Notes: a model not told the origin generated them from the sequence alone. 7,119 nt of DNA from Bacillota bacterium (GCA_012735455.1 JAAYHG010000031.1:1-7119), one strand, 5' to 3'. Positions 1-7,094 are shown, numbered from the stretch's first letter. Translations and numbers: made by a program.

Positions 1-1
1 C

Positions 2-169
2 GCTTATTCTATGTATGGTTACTGGTTGACGCGATTGAGTCTGTCTTCTGAACTGGGCCGCATGCTCGCTGCTCACTTTATTTCTATTGCTTGGCCTCGC
101 CTTGTTTCCCTCGTATCTCAAGTTCAATCCTATAGTGGGCTTGACGTTCCTAAAGAAGATATAGGATAA
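2..169 (+). CDS. C-terminal fragment of an unidentified upstream gene (5' end outside window)
   Basis: A frame opening at base 2 runs 55 codons without a stop to TAA at 167-169, while the other two + frames close early. The peptide has a hydrophobic, possibly amphipathic helical stretch (around residues 21-42, MLAAHFISIAWPRL...) followed by a polar tail ending KEDIG. I do not recognise the family. An open frame of this length can arise by chance, so coding status is tentative; support comes from its position 25 bases ahead of the next gene on the same strand. From memory, some Clostridia carry genes for a YIEGIA-family membrane protein and its small partner upstream of the DUF512-der pair, but nothing visible here proves that identity. 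ATG codons at 11 and 62 lie in frame, so a very short separate gene is also possible. Confidence 0.4.
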   Translation, partial: AYSMYGYWLTRLSLSSELGRMLAAHFISIAWPRLVSLVSQVQSYSGLDVPKEDIG

Positions 170-170
170 T
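141..170 (+). promoter_or_regulatory. Candidate sigma-A promoter for the DUF512-der unit
   Basis: TTGACG (141-146) and GATAAT (165-170) are separated by 18 bases and each differs from the sigma-A consensus at one position. Transcription would begin near 177, leaving a leader of about 18 bases with the ribosome binding site AGGGG (183-187). The promoter would overlap the end of the preceding open frame. Read-through from upstream is equally possible, because no terminator is visible before 195. Confidence 0.4.
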
Positions 171-194
171 GAGACAGCAACCAGGGGAAAAGGC

Positions 195-1517
195 GTGAAG
201 ACAGTGACAAATGGATTAGAGATAGAAAGGGTGGACCTCGGCAGCATTGCCGCTGAACTCGAACTCGAGCCAGGTGACTATATCGTGCTGGCAGGTCGAC
301 AACCAATACGCGATCTCATTGATTTTACTTATGCTTGTGTCAGCGAAAACCTGGAGCTAACCGTTCGGAAAAAAGATGGTACTGTAGAGGTTCTTGAGAT
401 TGAAAAGGAATTGGACGAAGACCTTGGCTTGACCTTTGTGCAGGCTACAGCTGACGGCATTCGGCGTTGCCGTAACAACTGCCAGTTTTGCTTTGTGGAC
501 CAGATGCCACAAGGTCTTCGCCCCAGCCTTTACGTTAAGGATGACGACTGGCGTCTCTCTGTTTTGCAGGGCAGTTTTGTTACCTTAACCAATGTCTCAG
601 AAAAGGATCTAGACCGTATCGTGGATCTTCACTTGAGCCCACTTTATGTATCTGTTCACACCCTGGACGGTTCTCTCAGACAAGAGCTGATGCGCAATAG
701 TGCGGCCAGCAAGATTCAGTCTCAGCTTCAAACCCTGGCACAGGCGGGGGTTGAAATACATTGTCAAATTGTCCTCTGTCCAGGGTTCAATGATGGTCCC
801 GCACTAGAATACACGCTAAGTGGTCTCGCTGAGCTTTGGCCTGCAGTAACATCCGTGGCCGCAGTACCGGTAGGCCTTACCCGTTACCGCAAGGGACTAC
901 CTCAAATCAGATCTTACACTGCAGAGCAGGCTCGAGGGCTTATTCGCTGGGCCCAGGCAGAACAAGAAAAGTTTCGACGTACTATAGGACTAACGTTTTT
1001 TCATTTGGCTGATGAGTTTTATACCTTGGCCAGAGAAGAACTCCCTGATGCTCAGTTTTATGATGGTTATCCACAACTTGAAAACGGGGTAGGACTGATC
1101 CGCCGTTTCCTCACTGACTTAGAAAACTTACCGCCACCCCCTGTATCAGCGGATACGCGTTCTTTCACTCTAGTCACGGGACAGTCGGCAAACTCTACAC
1201 TGGATAAATTGGCTCAATGGTGGAATTCTTTTATGGGTTGGCATGCCCTGGTTAGAACTATCCCCAACGATTTTTGGGGGCATTCAGTAACAGTAGCAGG
1301 TCTGCTGACAGGACAAGATGTTGTTCGCGCCCTTACAGAAATTTCTCCTTCCGGCATGGTTTTTCTTCCTGCCGCTATGTTCAATACAAACGGCTTGACA
1401 CTGGATAATTGGACCCTAAATCAAATACAGTCACGGTTAAGGTGTAACCTGGCTCTAGCGGAATCACCCAGGGACGTATGGTCCCAACTGGTGACAGGAG
1501 GTGAGAAAAATGAATAA
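195..1517 (+). CDS. DUF512 family protein: PDZ-like domain plus radical-SAM-type iron-sulfur domain
   Basis: This is a 440-residue protein with the full set of hallmarks of the DUF512 family, which is usually 430-450 residues. Residues 1-70 are PDZ-like (EPGDYI at 26-31). A cysteine cluster C92-x3-C96-x2-C99 matches the radical SAM pattern for a 4Fe-4S cluster and is followed by the family block around 109-133 (SLYVKDDDWRL, FVTLTN). Further family signatures are the HCQIVLCPGFNDG region near 189-201, VPVGLTRYR at 224-232, ADEFY at 272-276 and ENGVGLIRR at 296-304. In the C-terminal DUF512 domain, VAGLLTG is at 367-373 and TLDNW at 402-406. The biochemical role is not established; cytosolic, with a Fe-S cluster inferred. 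The GTG start at 195 has AGGGG seven bases upstream and begins at the PDZ-like domain. The stop overlaps the start of der by 8 bases, which indicates translational coupling. Confidence 0.93.
   Translation: MKTVTNGLEIERVDLGSIAAELELEPGDYIVLAGRQPIRDLIDFTYACVSENLELTVRKKDGTVEVLEIEKELDEDLGLTFVQATADGIRRCRNNCQFCFVDQMPQGLRPSLYVKDDDWRLSVLQGSFVTLTNVSEKDLDRIVDLHLSPLYVSVHTLDGSLRQELMRNSAASKIQSQLQTLAQAGVEIHCQIVLCPGFNDGPALEYTLSGLAELWPAVTSVAAVPVGLTRYRKGLPQIRSYTAEQARGLIRWAQAEQEKFRRTIGLTFFHLADEFYTLAREELPDAQFYDGYPQLENGVGLIRRFLTDLENLPPPPVSADTRSFTLVTGQSANSTLDKLAQWWNSFMGWHALVRTIPNDFWGHSVTVAGLLTGQDVVRALTEISPSGMVFLPAAMFNTNGLTLDNWTLNQIQSRLRCNLALAESPRDVWSQLVTGGEKNE
1496..1504 (+). promoter_or_regulatory. Ribosome binding site of der, which fixes its start at ATG 1510
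   Basis: AGGAGGTGA is a near-perfect complement to the 3' end of 16S rRNA and ends five bases before ATG 1510. The GTG at 1501 is in frame but lies inside this site, so it cannot be the start served by it. The site lies within the last codons of the DUF512 gene, so der translation is probably coupled to it. Confidence 0.85.
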
Positions 1518-2823
1518 GCCGCTGGTAGCGATAGTTGGCCGTCCCAATGTAGGCAAGTCTACCTTGTTTAACCGTTTACTTGGCCGACGCGTGGCCATCG
1601 TGGAAGACAGGCCCGGAGTAACACGAGACAGGCTCTACGCCCCATCTGATTGGGCTGGCCGCGAGTTTATACTTGTAGATACCGGTGGTCTCGGCGCGGC
1701 ACCGGACGAGGAGCTGGCTAAGGCAGTAGAGTATCAGGCTCAGTATGCCATCGAAGAAGCAGATGTAATTGTCTTTCTTGTAGATGGTCAAACAGGACCC
1801 ACCGCTGGTGACTTTGAGGTAGCAGAGCTTTTGCGCAAGAGCAACAAACCATTACTCTTAGTAGTTAATAAGATTGACAACCTCAAGCAGGAAGAGCGCA
1901 TACTTGAGTTTTATTCACTTGGGCTCGGAGAGCCATTCCCCCTGTCTGCCCTGAATGGGCTTAACACAGGAGACTTGCTGGATGAAATTATATTCCTCCT
2001 CCCACCAGAAAAAGACTCTCCTGGAGAAGATGAGGTCATTCGGGTCGCCATTATAGGTAGGCCTAATGTGGGCAAGTCTTCCTTGGTGAACGCCATCATT
2101 GGTGCCGAACGAGTAGTGACAAGCTCCATACCGGGCACAACCCGCGATGCAGTAGACACACCGTTTGTCTTCGCTGGCCAGAAGCTAGTCTTGGTTGATA
2201 CGGCCGGTTTACGCCGTACCGCCCGGGTGCGAGACTCAACAGAATATTACAGTACACTGAGAACCAAGCGTGCCATTGAGACTTGCGACATAGCGGTCTT
2301 AGTTCTGGATGGCCCTGAAGGAGTGCGAGAACAGGACCAGCGTATTGCCGGTTACGCCCACGAAGCTGGCCGCGGGCTAATAATTGTTGTTAATAAATGG
2401 GACCTGCTAAAGCTTCCTCCACGGGACCTCAACTATTACCTTGAGGAGCTTAAGCGTAAGCTGGCATTTTGCGCCTACGCACCCATTCTCCTGGTATCTG
2501 CCTTGACGGGACACCACGTTAGGCAGCTTCTAGATACTATACTTAAGGTTCACACCTCCCAAAAACACGTTTTACCTCAGGCAGATCTCGACACCCTCCT
2601 GGCCGATATCCTCGCCATGACTCCTCCACCCCAGCTGCGCAACCGAGTAACTCGGTTGTACAGACTACGGCAAACAGGCTCCACGCCGCCCCGTTTTTCT
2701 CTTGTAGCCAGTGATCCCGAGGCAGTTCACTTCTCGTACTTGCGACGTGTAGAAAACAGGATTCGTGGCCTTTATCCATATGTGGGAACCCCCCTCAAGA
2801 TTAGGGCTGTGCCCAAGACATGA
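1510..2823 (+). CDS. der: Ribosome biogenesis GTPase Der (EngA), tandem GTPase domains
   Basis: Der is an essential GTPase with two G domains that acts in late assembly of the 50S ribosomal subunit in the cytoplasm. The 437-residue product has both domains intact. Domain 1 has the P-loop GRPNVGKS at 10-17, DTGG at 57-60, NKID at 120-123 and SAL at 146-148. Domain 2 has GRPNVGKS at 183-190, PGTTRD at 208-213, DTAG at 230-233, NKWD at 295-298 and SAL at 330-332. The C-terminal KH-like domain covers about 350-437, with the family pattern LRRVENRIR at 411-419 and GTPLKI at 426-431. Length is normal for the family. The start is ATG 1510, chosen over the in-frame GTG 1501 because the latter lies within the Shine-Dalgarno sequence. 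The gene overlaps the DUF512 stop (TAA 1515-1517) by 8 bases, and a terminator follows directly, so it is the last gene of its unit. Confidence 0.98.
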   Translation: MNKPLVAIVGRPNVGKSTLFNRLLGRRVAIVEDRPGVTRDRLYAPSDWAGREFILVDTGGLGAAPDEELAKAVEYQAQYAIEEADVIVFLVDGQTGPTAGDFEVAELLRKSNKPLLLVVNKIDNLKQEERILEFYSLGLGEPFPLSALNGLNTGDLLDEIIFLLPPEKDSPGEDEVIRVAIIGRPNVGKSSLVNAIIGAERVVTSSIPGTTRDAVDTPFVFAGQKLVLVDTAGLRRTARVRDSTEYYSTLRTKRAIETCDIAVLVLDGPEGVREQDQRIAGYAHEAGRGLIIVVNKWDLLKLPPRDLNYYLEELKRKLAFCAYAPILLVSALTGHHVRQLLDTILKVHTSQKHVLPQADLDTLLADILAMTPPPQLRNRVTRLYRLRQTGSTPPRFSLVASDPEAVHFSYLRRVENRIRGLYPYVGTPLKIRAVPKT

Positions 2824-2826
2824 ATT

Positions 2827-2847
2827 GAGCGCCTAGCGCTCTTTTTT
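2827..2847 (+). terminator. Rho-independent terminator after der
   Basis: GAGCGC (2827-2832) pairs perfectly with GCGCTC (2836-2841) across a three-base CTA loop, followed by six T residues (2842-2847). It starts three bases after the der stop codon, so it should separate der from spoIVA transcription. Confidence 0.85.
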
Positions 2848-2953
2848 GGTCTTAGGAGTATGGTTGACCTCATATACATGTACTGTTAACGCCGTTCGTT
2901 TTGTTCTAAGTTTGGTGGTCAATCAGTATGATGTGGTAAGGGAGGGATGAAGT
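2848..2953 (+). promoter_or_regulatory. Intergenic leader of spoIVA; promoter expected here but not clearly identified
   Basis: This gap follows a terminator and precedes a sporulation gene, so it should hold the spoIVA promoter. In Bacillus subtilis spoIVA is transcribed in the mother cell by sigma-E. The nearest sigma-E-like element is CATATACA (2871-2878), which resembles the -10 consensus CATACAMT at six of eight positions, but no convincing -35 lies 13-15 bases upstream. TTGACC (2864-2869) resembles a sigma-A -35 but has no good -10. The ribosome binding site is clear: GGAGG at 2941-2945, eight bases before ATG 2954. Confidence 0.35.
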
Positions 2954-4432
2954 ATGGAGAAGTTTAATCTCTTTAGGGACATAGTCGAACGCACAGGCGG
3001 AGACATCTATATTGGTACTATGGGACCTGTGCGAACAGGAAAATCCACCTTTATCAAGCGGTTCATGGAGCTTATGGTTCTGCCTTATATGAAGGAAGGG
3101 CCAGAACGAGAGCGAGCCATGGACGAACTGCCTCAAAGTGGTGCCGGACGCACCATAACCACAACAGAGCCCAAATTCATCCCTGAAGAGGGTGTAGAAG
3201 TCACCCTGCGGGAGAACATTACATTCCGTGCACGAATGGTAGACTGTGTCGGCTACGCTGTAAAGGGTGCATTAGGCTACGAAGAAGAAACCGGAGCACG
3301 CATGGTTCGCACGCCTTGGTTTGAAGAAGAGATCCCTTTTGAGCAAGCTGCGGAGGTAGGAACAAGGAAGGTCATATCGGAACATGCCACCATTGGTCTT
3401 GTAATAACCACCGACGGCTCTATTGTGGATATACCTCGCGATAATTACGTTGCGGCCGAGGAACAGGTGGTTAGTGAACTGAAGGAGATTGGAAAACCTT
3501 ATGTAATCGTATTGAATTCGACTCATCCGCAGGCCCGCGAGACCCAGGATTTGGCCACTGAGCTATCGCAGAAGTATAGCGTACCCGTCCTGCCGCTCAA
3601 CGTAATGAAAATGGATCTCAACGATATATACGAAATCTTCCAGGAAGTTCTCTACGAATTTCCAGTTCAGGAGGTAAATGTGCACCTTCCCTCATGGCTC
3701 ATGGAATTGGACAGCGAGCATTGGCTGCGCACTAAGTTTGAAGATTGCGTCCGTAATACAGTAGAAAGCATTCAAAAAGTACGCGATGTTGATCAGGCCG
3801 TTGCCTCCTTCGCTCAAGAAGAGTTTGTCGACCAGGCCGTACTAGTAAATATGGACCTCGGCCACGGCTTAACAACACTACAATTGACTGCTCCGCAGCA
3901 GCTCTTCTATCAGGTTCTGGAAGAAATTAGTGGACGCACTTTGCAGAGTGACATCGCCCTAGTCCGGGTACTAAAGGAATACACCTATGCTAAAAAGGAA
4001 TATGACAAAGTAGCCGATGCATTGCGAGAGGTCGAACGAGTCGGTTACGGTATTGTACAGCCACGCCTAGATGAAATGATCCTGGAAGAACCAGAGGTTC
4101 TGAAATCTGGCAATCGCTTTGGTATTAGACTGCGGGCGAGCGCACCATCCATTCACATGATTCGGACCGACATTAGAGCCGAGGTCGCACCGATTATCGG
4201 CACTGAAAGACAATCAGAAGAATTGGCTCAGTTCTTACTAGATGAGTTTGAAGATAATCCACAGCGGCTCTGGCAAACGAATCTCTTTGGAAAGTCGCTA
4301 CATGAACTGGTGAAAGAGGGGATACAAAACAAACTCTACCACATGCCAGAAGATGCACAACAGAAACTGCGGGAAACACTAGAGAGAATCGTAAATGAAG
4401 GGAGTGGAGGACTGATCTGCATCCTCCTGTAA
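2954..4432 (+). CDS. spoIVA: Stage IV sporulation protein A (SpoIVA), spore coat morphogenetic ATPase
   Basis: SpoIVA is made in the mother cell and hydrolyses ATP to polymerise into the basement layer on the outer forespore membrane. It supports coat attachment and cortex formation and partners with SpoVM in studied Bacilli. The product is 492 residues, the usual length. The Walker A motif GPVRTGKST is at 24-32 with K30. TITTTEPKF at 67-75 supplies T70 and T71, matching the sensor threonines described in B. subtilis, and D97 in MVDCVGYAV fits the Walker B aspartate. The middle and C-terminal domains run to the end. The protein ends SGGLICILL, like the conserved hydrophobic C-terminal tail of the family that is needed for localisation. 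The ATG start has GGAGG eight bases upstream. The gene sits between two terminators and is therefore probably transcribed alone. No defect is visible, so the host very likely forms endospores. Confidence 0.98.
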   Translation: MEKFNLFRDIVERTGGDIYIGTMGPVRTGKSTFIKRFMELMVLPYMKEGPERERAMDELPQSGAGRTITTTEPKFIPEEGVEVTLRENITFRARMVDCVGYAVKGALGYEEETGARMVRTPWFEEEIPFEQAAEVGTRKVISEHATIGLVITTDGSIVDIPRDNYVAAEEQVVSELKEIGKPYVIVLNSTHPQARETQDLATELSQKYSVPVLPLNVMKMDLNDIYEIFQEVLYEFPVQEVNVHLPSWLMELDSEHWLRTKFEDCVRNTVESIQKVRDVDQAVASFAQEEFVDQAVLVNMDLGHGLTTLQLTAPQQLFYQVLEEISGRTLQSDIALVRVLKEYTYAKKEYDKVADALREVERVGYGIVQPRLDEMILEEPEVLKSGNRFGIRLRASAPSIHMIRTDIRAEVAPIIGTERQSEELAQFLLDEFEDNPQRLWQTNLFGKSLHELVKEGIQNKLYHMPEDAQQKLRETLERIVNEGSGGLICILL

Positions 4433-4436
4433 AGAA

Positions 4437-4464
4437 AGTCGGTCTTTTGACCGGCTCTTTTTTT
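4437..4464 (+). terminator. Rho-independent terminator after spoIVA
   Basis: AGTCGGTC (4437-4444) pairs with GACCGGCT (4449-4456) over a TTTT loop, giving eight pairs including one G-T wobble, followed after one C by seven T residues (4458-4464). It begins four bases after the spoIVA stop. The promoter of the next unit starts immediately behind it. Confidence 0.9.
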
Positions 4465-4467
4465 GTC

Positions 4468-4497
4468 TTGTCAAACGAACATTGACTGTGCTATAAT
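4468..4497 (+). promoter_or_regulatory. Sigma-A promoter with extended -10 driving the ACT-thrC-thrB unit
   Basis: TTGTCA (4468-4473) lies 18 bases before a perfect TATAAT (4492-4497), which is preceded by TGC (4489-4491), an extended -10 element. Transcription should start near 4503-4505, leaving a leader of about 46 bases. That is too short for a T-box or other riboswitch, and no attenuator hairpin is apparent. The promoter position rules out translation starts upstream of about 4504. Confidence 0.82.
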
Positions 4498-4549
4498 GTC
4501 TATCGTACATAGATTGATGTTTATACGGCACGGACGAAAGGGTGGTAAA

Positions 4550-4996
4550 GTGCATCAAGAAAAAGCAACCTTCTATCTGGTACGAGAGGAGGCCCTGCCC
4601 GAAGTTCTGCACAAGACTATACAGGTAAAAGATCTACTCAACCGTGGTGTTTATACCACAGTAAACGAGGCGGTACAGAAAGTAGGACTGAGTAGGGCAG
4701 CCTACTACAAATATCGTAACTACATCTTTCCCTTTTATGATCTAAGTAGCGGCAAGATTATTACCATCAACCTGCTCTTGGACCACAAGCCGGGGGTTCT
4801 CTCCCAGATCCTGAGCCGGATAGCAAAAAGTCGAGGTAACATCCTTACTATCAATCAAGGTATCCCTCTGCAGGGTGTCGCTAACGTTTCGGTCTCGATA
4901 GAGACCCACGAAATGTCCGAAGACATAGAAAGCCTCCTTCAAGCCCTGAATGAGCTGGACGGAGTTCAGAAAACAGAAATAGTCGGCCAAGGCTAA
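4550..4996 (+). CDS. pheB: UPF0735 ACT-domain protein, PheB (YszB)-like
   Basis: This 148-residue protein matches the small UPF0735/PheB family, normally close to this length. Residues 6-20 carry the family opening ATFYLVREEALPEVL. Residues 38-63 look like a helix-turn-helix (VNEAVQKVGLSRAAYYKYR) leading into FPFYDL. Residues 70-146 form an ACT domain (LLLDHKPGVLSQIL at 75-88, NILTINQGIPLQG at 97-109), a fold that typically binds amino acids. The likely role is amino-acid-responsive regulation of the following thr genes; the B. subtilis relative lies beside pheA, and its function is poorly defined. GTG 4550 is chosen because it matches the family's N-terminus and has an AAAGGGTGGT-like site (4537-4546) upstream. 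TTG 4463 and ATG 4496 lie in the terminator and promoter. ATG 4517 lacks a ribosome binding site. The gap to thrC is 27 bases. Confidence 0.88.
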   Translation: MHQEKATFYLVREEALPEVLHKTIQVKDLLNRGVYTTVNEAVQKVGLSRAAYYKYRNYIFPFYDLSSGKIITINLLLDHKPGVLSQILSRIAKSRGNILTINQGIPLQGVANVSVSIETHEMSEDIESLLQALNELDGVQKTEIVGQG

Positions 4997-5023
4997 TAAT
5001 CTTATGCTCTAGGAGATGGAAAC

Positions 5024-6070
5024 ATGTGGCAGGGGATAATTAATCATTACGCCTCCTATTTACCTGTGAATGACAACACCCCGCGGATTACCTTAAACGA
5101 AGGCAACACACCCCTTGTTTTCCTACCCCGTATCTCAGAGCTAGTAGGAGCCGAGGTTTATGCCAAGTACGAAGGCCTGAATCCAACCGGATCCTTTAAG
5201 GATCGAGGAATGACCCTGGCTGTTAGTAAAGCCATCGAATCTGGAGCAGACGCTATTATGTGTGCCTCCACGGGCAATACCTCCGCTTCCGCGGCAGCCT
5301 ACGCTGCCAGAGCAGGTATAAAGTGTTGGGTACTGCTGCCAGAAAAGGCCATTGCCCTGGGCAAACTGGCTCAAGCCTTGTTTTATGGTGCTGAGGTATT
5401 GGCCATTAAAGGTAACTTTGACAGCGCCTTATCCTTGGTCAAAGAAATCACGCACCGCCATCCGATTACCTTGGTAAACTCACTCAATCCCATGCGCCTT
5501 GAGGGCCAAAAGACGGCCGCCTTCGAGATCTGCGATCAATTGGGAAGAGCGCCTGATTTCTTGGCACTACCAGTTGGTAATGCTGGCAACATCTCTGCTT
5601 ACTGGCTAGGGTTTAAGTCATATCTTACAGCAGGGAAAATAACGCATCTACCACAAATGCTCGGATTTCAAGCTTCTGGTGCGGCACCCATCGTCCTGGG
5701 TGAAGTAGTACACAACCCGCAAACTATAGCGACGGCAATTAAGATTGGCAATCCTGCCAGTTGGGCCAAAGCAATACAGGCGATTGAGGAGTCCCAGGGT
5801 ACTATTGGAGCTGTGTCTGATGAAGAAATTCTGGCTGCCTACCGGCTGTTAGCGCACAGAGAGGGAGTCTTCGTAGAACCGGCATCTGCCGCGGGAGTAG
5901 CAGGTGTCATCAAGTGGGCCAGGAAAACACCGTTTGCGCCCGGAGACAAAATAGTCTGTGTAATTACAGGGCACGGACTTAAGGACCCAGAACTTGCCAT
6001 GCAAGAAAGCCCCACACCTCGCGTGGTTGAGGCGGACTTTAACGAGATAAGCAGGCTGATCGGGGGGTGA
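5024..6070 (+). CDS. thrC: Threonine synthase (PLP-dependent)
   Basis: ThrC converts O-phosphohomoserine to threonine and phosphate, the last step of threonine synthesis, in the cytoplasm. The 348-residue product fits the short Gram-positive type. GSFKDRG at 56-62 places the pyridoxal-phosphate lysine at K59. The substrate/cofactor loop STGNTSAS is at 82-89 and the PLP-phosphate loop GNAGN at 185-189. EPASAAG at 285-291 and ITGHGLKD at 314-321 are further fold-type II threonine synthase signatures. The N-terminal NEGNTPL motif (25-31) is also typical. ATG 5024 has AGGAG (5011-5015) eight bases upstream. Co-transcription with the ACT gene and thrB is likely because no terminator or promoter intervenes. 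The related threonine dehydratase is less likely given the GHGLKD ending and the thrB neighbour. Confidence 0.97.
   Translation: MWQGIINHYASYLPVNDNTPRITLNEGNTPLVFLPRISELVGAEVYAKYEGLNPTGSFKDRGMTLAVSKAIESGADAIMCASTGNTSASAAAYAARAGIKCWVLLPEKAIALGKLAQALFYGAEVLAIKGNFDSALSLVKEITHRHPITLVNSLNPMRLEGQKTAAFEICDQLGRAPDFLALPVGNAGNISAYWLGFKSYLTAGKITHLPQMLGFQASGAAPIVLGEVVHNPQTIATAIKIGNPASWAKAIQAIEESQGTIGAVSDEEILAAYRLLAHREGVFVEPASAAGVAGVIKWARKTPFAPGDKIVCVITGHGLKDPELAMQESPTPRVVEADFNEISRLIGG
6062..6069 (+). promoter_or_regulatory. Ribosome binding site of thrB overlapping the thrC stop
   Basis: GGGGGGTG (6062-6069) runs into the thrC stop codon TGA (6068-6070) and ends five bases before GTG 6075. The placement suggests that ribosomes finishing thrC feed thrB, giving balanced output of the two enzymes. 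Confidence 0.7.
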
Positions 6071-6074
6071 AAAC

Positions 6075-7004
6075 GTGTTTTGTATCCGTGTGCCGGCAAC
6101 TACGGCCAACCTGGGACCAGGTTTTGACACTCTAGGGCTAGCTCTGGAACTGTACAATTATCTCGAGGTTAAAGTGGGAGGATCCTCTGGACTTCCTACC
6201 ATTATCGTTCGAGGCGAGGGGCAGGAAGAACTGCCTAACAATGAGCAGAACCTCATCCTCAAAGCCCTGAAGCGCGCCTTTGCCCATCGTGCATTAACAC
6301 CCCCTGAACTACACTGCCATCTAGTGAACAACATTCCTATCGCGCGCGGTCTGGGTAGCAGTGCTGCTGCTATTGTGGCTGGCCTGCTGGCGGCTCAAGA
6401 GCTCTTGCCAGTACCTTTGACTCAGGAAGAGCTCCTGGATCTGGCATGTGAACTAGAAGGCCATCCCGACAATGTGAGTGCAGCGTTGTTAGGTGGATTG
6501 GTAATCTCATGCCGCGATTCTAACGGCAAGAGCCATTTTCTCAAGGTACACTTGCCGGAGTCCTTGAAGGTGGTAGTGGCCATACCGGACTTCCAAATCT
6601 CTACGCAGGAAGCACGCCGGGTGCTTCCGAACAGCCTAACCCATCATGATGCTGTCTTTAACGTGGGGCGTACCGCTCTCCTGACGGCCAGCCTGCTTAC
6701 CGGGGATCTTAGCGCCCTGACGTTGGCTCTGCAGGACCGTCTGCACCAGCCCTATCGCTCGGCACTGATACCTGGTATGGAAGAGGTATTCAAGGCCGCT
6801 AGAGACGCTGGTGCTCTAGGCGTAGCCCTAAGCGGAGCAGGTCCGTCCATCATCGCCTTTGCCCAGGATGATCTCGAGGCAATCGGTAAGGCAATGGAAC
6901 AAGCTTTTCGTATCAAAGGAATATCGGCACGCGTTGTGATCACTATGCCCACCTTGAACGGTGCAGAGGTGCTGCCACAATTACAGCTTTCATCTGCTTC
7001 CTGA
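6075..7004 (+). CDS. thrB: Homoserine kinase (GHMP family)
   Basis: ThrB phosphorylates homoserine with ATP to O-phosphohomoserine, the substrate of ThrC, in the cytoplasm. The 309-residue length is normal. VPATTANLGPGFD at 6-18 is the N-terminal GHMP signature. The ATP-binding glycine/serine loop PIARGLGSSAAA is at 88-99, EGHPDN at 128-133 is the conserved homoserine kinase block, and the third GHMP motif ALSGAGPS is at 251-258. The GTG start at 6075 lies four bases after the thrC stop and places the GHMP signature at the expected distance from the N-terminus. No in-frame alternative is better. It is the last gene of the unit. No hairpin terminator is evident after its stop, so transcripts may run into the downstream tRNA. 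Confidence 0.97.
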   Translation: MFCIRVPATTANLGPGFDTLGLALELYNYLEVKVGGSSGLPTIIVRGEGQEELPNNEQNLILKALKRAFAHRALTPPELHCHLVNNIPIARGLGSSAAAIVAGLLAAQELLPVPLTQEELLDLACELEGHPDNVSAALLGGLVISCRDSNGKSHFLKVHLPESLKVVVAIPDFQISTQEARRVLPNSLTHHDAVFNVGRTALLTASLLTGDLSALTLALQDRLHQPYRSALIPGMEEVFKAARDAGALGVALSGAGPSIIAFAQDDLEAIGKAMEQAFRIKGISARVVITMPTLNGAEVLPQLQLSSAS

Positions 7005-7045
7005 TAGGGTTCCTGGTTCTCTTTCGAATCTTAGCCAATCTACCC

Positions 7046-7074
7046 TTGTATTTCTCCGGCAAAGAGTGTATAAT
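7046..7074 (+). promoter_or_regulatory. Sigma-A promoter for the downstream tRNA
   Basis: TTGTAT (7046-7051) and a perfect TATAAT (7069-7074) are spaced by 17 bases, the optimal distance. Transcription should start near 7081, about 14 bases before the mature tRNA 5' end at 7095. A short 5' leader of this kind is normal for RNase P processing. No other feature is seen in the rest of the 7005-7094 spacer. Confidence 0.75.
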
Positions 7075-7094
7075 AACTGACGTAACGAGGGTGT

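Noticed and set aside
1501..1509. GTG 1501 as the start of der
   Set aside because: It is embedded in the AGGAGGTGA ribosome binding site; ATG 1510 is correctly spaced and matches the family's N-terminus.
2864..2892. Sigma-A promoter TTGACC upstream of spoIVA
   Set aside because: The bases 16-18 positions downstream (around TTAACG) are a poor -10, so only half of a promoter is present.
4482..4497. TTGACT at 4482-4487 as -35 for TATAAT 4492-4497
   Set aside because: The spacing is only four bases; TTGTCA at 4468-4473 with 18 bases and the extended -10 is the workable pair.
4504..4549. Possible T-box or threonine attenuator before the ACT gene
   Set aside because: The predicted leader is only about 46 bases, with no leader-peptide threonine run, T-box sequence or terminator hairpin.
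5839..6157. Minus-strand open frames across the thrC/thrB junction, and similar antisense frames elsewhere in the window
   Set aside because: They lie opposite strongly conserved genes, show no recognisable domain, and are explained as shadows of + strand coding.
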